In this document: positions 62,476-64,000 of the stretch, in pieces
Position numbering within the stretch: the first letter of the stretch is position 1
How the letters are laid out: every line of letters begins with the position of its first letter
Assembly: GCA_003282945.1 (NCBI GenBank)
Contig: QBYG01000003.1
Coordinates: 1-64,000 of the forward strand
Direction: 5' to 3'
DNA length: 64,000 nt
Origin: Pelagibacteraceae bacterium AG-325-E23
GTDB lineage: Bacteria > Pseudomonadota > Alphaproteobacteria > Pelagibacterales > Pelagibacteraceae
Notes under the pieces: generated by a model
Seen by the model: the letters and a program-made list of their open reading frames with translations, nothing else
The model's database searches: none
What the model was told of the DNA's origin: nothing
Made by a program: the position numbers and the translations under genes

Positions 62476-62480
62476 TGCTC
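62434..62480 (-). terminator. Hairpin plus T6 overlapping the start of tctB (probable attenuator)
   Basis: Bases 62440-62448 (GAGCAGTGA) pair with 62472-62480 (TCACTGCTC) in a 9-bp stem, extended by four more pairs after a one-base bulge (62449-62452 with 62467-62470), loop 14 bases. On the minus strand it is followed by six T (62439-62434). The hairpin begins 22 bases after the tctC stop and contains the GTG of tctB. Confidence 0.7.
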
Positions 62481-62502
62481 TAATATTTAATAATCGTTAA
62501 GA

Positions 62503-63483
62503 TTATATAACTCCTAATTTCTTCATAAGAGCTGTCATTTCTTCAGTTTGTTTTTCTAAGAAAGAGACAAACTTACCTTCTGGATTGTAAATATTAACCC
62601 ATGCATTTCTTGCTCTAACAGTTTCCCATTCAGAAGTTTTTTGTACATCGCCTAACATTTTAGCAATTTTAGCTTTATCAGCACTGCTCATTCCTGGAGG
62701 CCCAAAGAACCCTCTCCAGTTAACAAATTGTACATCATAACCCTGTTCTTTTAGAGTTGGTGCATCTGGAGCATCAGAAACTCTTGAAGGGGCTGTAATA
62801 CCAATAATTCTTACTTGGTCTCGAGCGCCCATAAGTTCACCTAAACCTGTAGAAATAATTTGTGTTTCTCCAGATAAAAGTCCAGCTAAAGCTTTTCCAC
62901 CTGCATCATAAGGAATGTATGCTACATCATTTGGATTAGCACCAGCAGCTTGGAAAGCTAAGGCACCAATTAAATGGTCCATACTTCCTCTTACTGATCC
63001 ACCAGCCATTTTAATAGAGCTTGCATCTTTTTTATATGCATTAACTACATCTTCAAAATTTTTATATGGTGAATTTTTTGCAACTGCTATAGCACCGTAA
63101 TCTCCAATAACACCAGCTATTGGCACAACATCTTTATAAGATAAAGTTCCACTTCCACTTACATAACCTTTGTGTCTTGTAATTGATCTTAATACTAATG
63201 GTGTTGATTGAACTAAGACTGTATTTGCAGGCTTATTATTAATCATGTAAGCTAACGCCTTTCCACCACCACCACCTGACATATTTTCAAATGATGCACT
63301 TTTTAACATACCAGCTTTTGTTAAAGCTTCTCCAGTACCTCTAGCAGTTCCATCCCAACCGCCACCAGCACCACCCCCAATTACAAAATGCAATTTATCA
63401 ATTGCTATTGAACTAGTTGCTGTTGCTGAAAATATAAGGATTGCTGAGAATAAAACTGAAATTATTGATTTAATTAGTTTCAT
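62503..63483 (-). CDS. tctC: TTT transporter periplasmic binding protein (TctC family)
   Basis: 326 residues, standard length. Signal peptide 1-27 (cleavage near SSIAID). Mature start LHFVIGGGAGGGWDGTARGTGEAL has the Gly-Gly-Gly-x-D/N-x-x-A loop for the ligand carboxylate, and IPYDAGGKALAGLLSGE is the second family motif. AGGAGA ribosome site 7 bases upstream; promoter with consensus -35. First gene of tctC-tctB-tctA. Substrate unknown. Confidence 0.93.
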   Translation of the reverse strand: MKLIKSIISVLFSAILIFSATATSSIAIDKLHFVIGGGAGGGWDGTARGTGEALTKAGMLKSASFENMSGGGGGKALAYMINNKPANTVLVQSTPLVLRSITRHKGYVSGSGTLSYKDVVPIAGVIGDYGAIAVAKNSPYKNFEDVVNAYKKDASSIKMAGGSVRGSMDHLIGALAFQAAGANPNDVAYIPYDAGGKALAGLLSGETQIISTGLGELMGARDQVRIIGITAPSRVSDAPDAPTLKEQGYDVQFVNWRGFFGPPGMSSADKAKIAKMLGDVQKTSEWETVRARNAWVNIYNPEGKFVSFLEKQTEEMTALMKKLGVI

Positions 63484-63515
63484 TATATTTTCTCCTATTA
63501 TAATTATAATTAGTT

Positions 63516-63544
63516 ATTAAACATAAATTAAGATTCAGTGTCAA
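63516..63544 (-). promoter_or_regulatory. Promoter of the tctCBA operon
   Basis: Minus strand TTGACA (63544-63539, consensus -35), 17-base spacer, TTTAAT (63521-63516), 33 bases before the tctC ATG. Shares the 79-base gap 63484-63562 with the divergent AbrB-family gene, so the two genes may be regulated together. Confidence 0.55.
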
Positions 63545-63562
63545 CGAGGATTTATTCCTTAC

Positions 63563-64000
63563 ATGTTAAATATGATTCTATTTAAACGATTATTAAATGA
63601 GCTCAGAATAAGTTATAAAGCTTTAATCATAGGAGTAATTGGAGGGTATGTTGGAACTCTAATTGGTCTTCCTTTGCCTTGGCTGCTAGGTGCCTTAGCT
63701 TTAAATCTGTGTATTGCTTTTACTAATTTTAAAATTGAATTCTCAACAAAATTACTTAATCCAGTTTTTCTGATGGTAGGAATTATTTTGGGCGGGACGT
63801 TAAATGTATCTTTATTATATAAAATTCATTTATGGATATTCTCGTCTATGGCAATGGTTATTTGTACTGTAGTAAGTACTATTTTGGCAGGATATTATTT
63901 TGTTAAAGTTTGTAAATTTGATAAGTTTATTGCAACACTTGCTGCTTTGCCTGGAGCATTTGTTCCAATAGCTGCAGCACTTTTAGAGTATGGAAAAAAA
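63563..64000 (+). CDS. AbrB/AmoA-type membrane protein family, N-terminal part (cut by window end)
   Basis: 146 codons are visible from ATG 63563, open to the right edge. The translation has GVIGGYVGTLIGLPLPWLLGALALN near 25-49, LNPVFLMVGIILGGTL and later LAALPGAFVPIAAALLEYG, the layout of the AbrB duplication family (PF05145): repeated blocks with a P-W-L-L-G motif and a PGG/PGA motif, about 340-360 residues when whole. Such genes often lie beside TTT transporters and are membrane proteins despite the name; role unknown. Divergent from tctC. Confidence 0.75.
   Translation, partial: MLNMILFKRLLNELRISYKALIIGVIGGYVGTLIGLPLPWLLGALALNLCIAFTNFKIEFSTKLLNPVFLMVGIILGGTLNVSLLYKIHLWIFSSMAMVICTVVSTILAGYYFVKVCKFDKFIATLAALPGAFVPIAAALLEYGKK

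Overview
The window looks like a chromosomal piece of a streamlined marine alphaproteobacterium of the SAR11 (Pelagibacterales) type. This is inferred from the very low G+C (about 30 percent by eye), genes packed almost end to end, frequent TAATG and GTGA start/stop overlaps, solute-binding-protein transporters of the TTT and TRAP families, small biosynthetic proteins, and the run purB-purC-purS-purQ-purL-bolA-grx-rpsD. There is no tRNA, rRNA, CRISPR array, insertion sequence or phage gene, and no gene-free stretch over 300 bases. The longest gaps are about 110 to 160 bases.

Layout. 1-547: 3' end of a glycosyltransferase-like gene. 544-7302: an accessory metabolic island with a tripartite tricarboxylate (TTT) transporter, two divergent members of the phosphosulfolactate-synthase (ComA) family on either side of it, a beta-hydroxyacid dehydrogenase and an MhpD-like hydratase. 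7303-14421: envelope and secreted proteins, including an HtrA-like protease with an N-terminal SHOCT-like segment, a lipoprotein with a C-terminal SHOCT-like segment, two unknown exported proteins, two small membrane proteins, one copy of a duplicated 61-residue protein, and a 582-residue exported protein. 14478-17929: an L-fuconate dehydratase relative, AzlCD, a gamma-glutamylcyclotransferase and a CinA-type domain. 17952-25427: sfsA, map and the purine operon through bolA and grx. 25430-35793 (minus strand): a methyltransferase, rpsD, trmJ, cimA, cysS, nadE, class II DAHP synthase, a YdcF-like protein, glmS, and a GlmU reduced to its acetyltransferase half. 35862-40087: gph and the methylcitrate genes prpD-prpB-prpC. 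40088-45558: the second copy of the duplicated small protein, an alternative oxidase, small redox proteins and nrdAB. 45717-54431: a phosphohexomutase, TauE/SafE, Dus, and a likely malonate module (malonyl-CoA decarboxylase, TRAP transporter, CoA transferase). 54432-60506: rpoZ with a long acidic tail, an MFS carrier, a GlxR-like reductase, a gamma carbonic anhydrase, a thioredoxin-fold protein, GT4 and others. 60503-64000: a second TTT transporter and a divergent AbrB-family membrane protein cut by the window end.

The most notable pattern is shared by all three binding-protein transporter operons. Each has a promoter close to the -35/-10 consensus and a strong Shine-Dalgarno before the binding-protein gene. 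Then, 13 to 23 bases after its stop codon, each has a hairpin followed by six or seven T on the transcribed strand. In two operons the T run directly touches the ATG of the membrane-subunit gene, and in the third the hairpin lies inside the first codons of tctB. This looks like a built-in attenuator giving much binding protein and little permease. Other leads are the ComA-like/TTT island, the duplicated small protein, the protease/SHOCT envelope cluster, a half-length GlmU, and a methyltransferase that seems to start at ATT.
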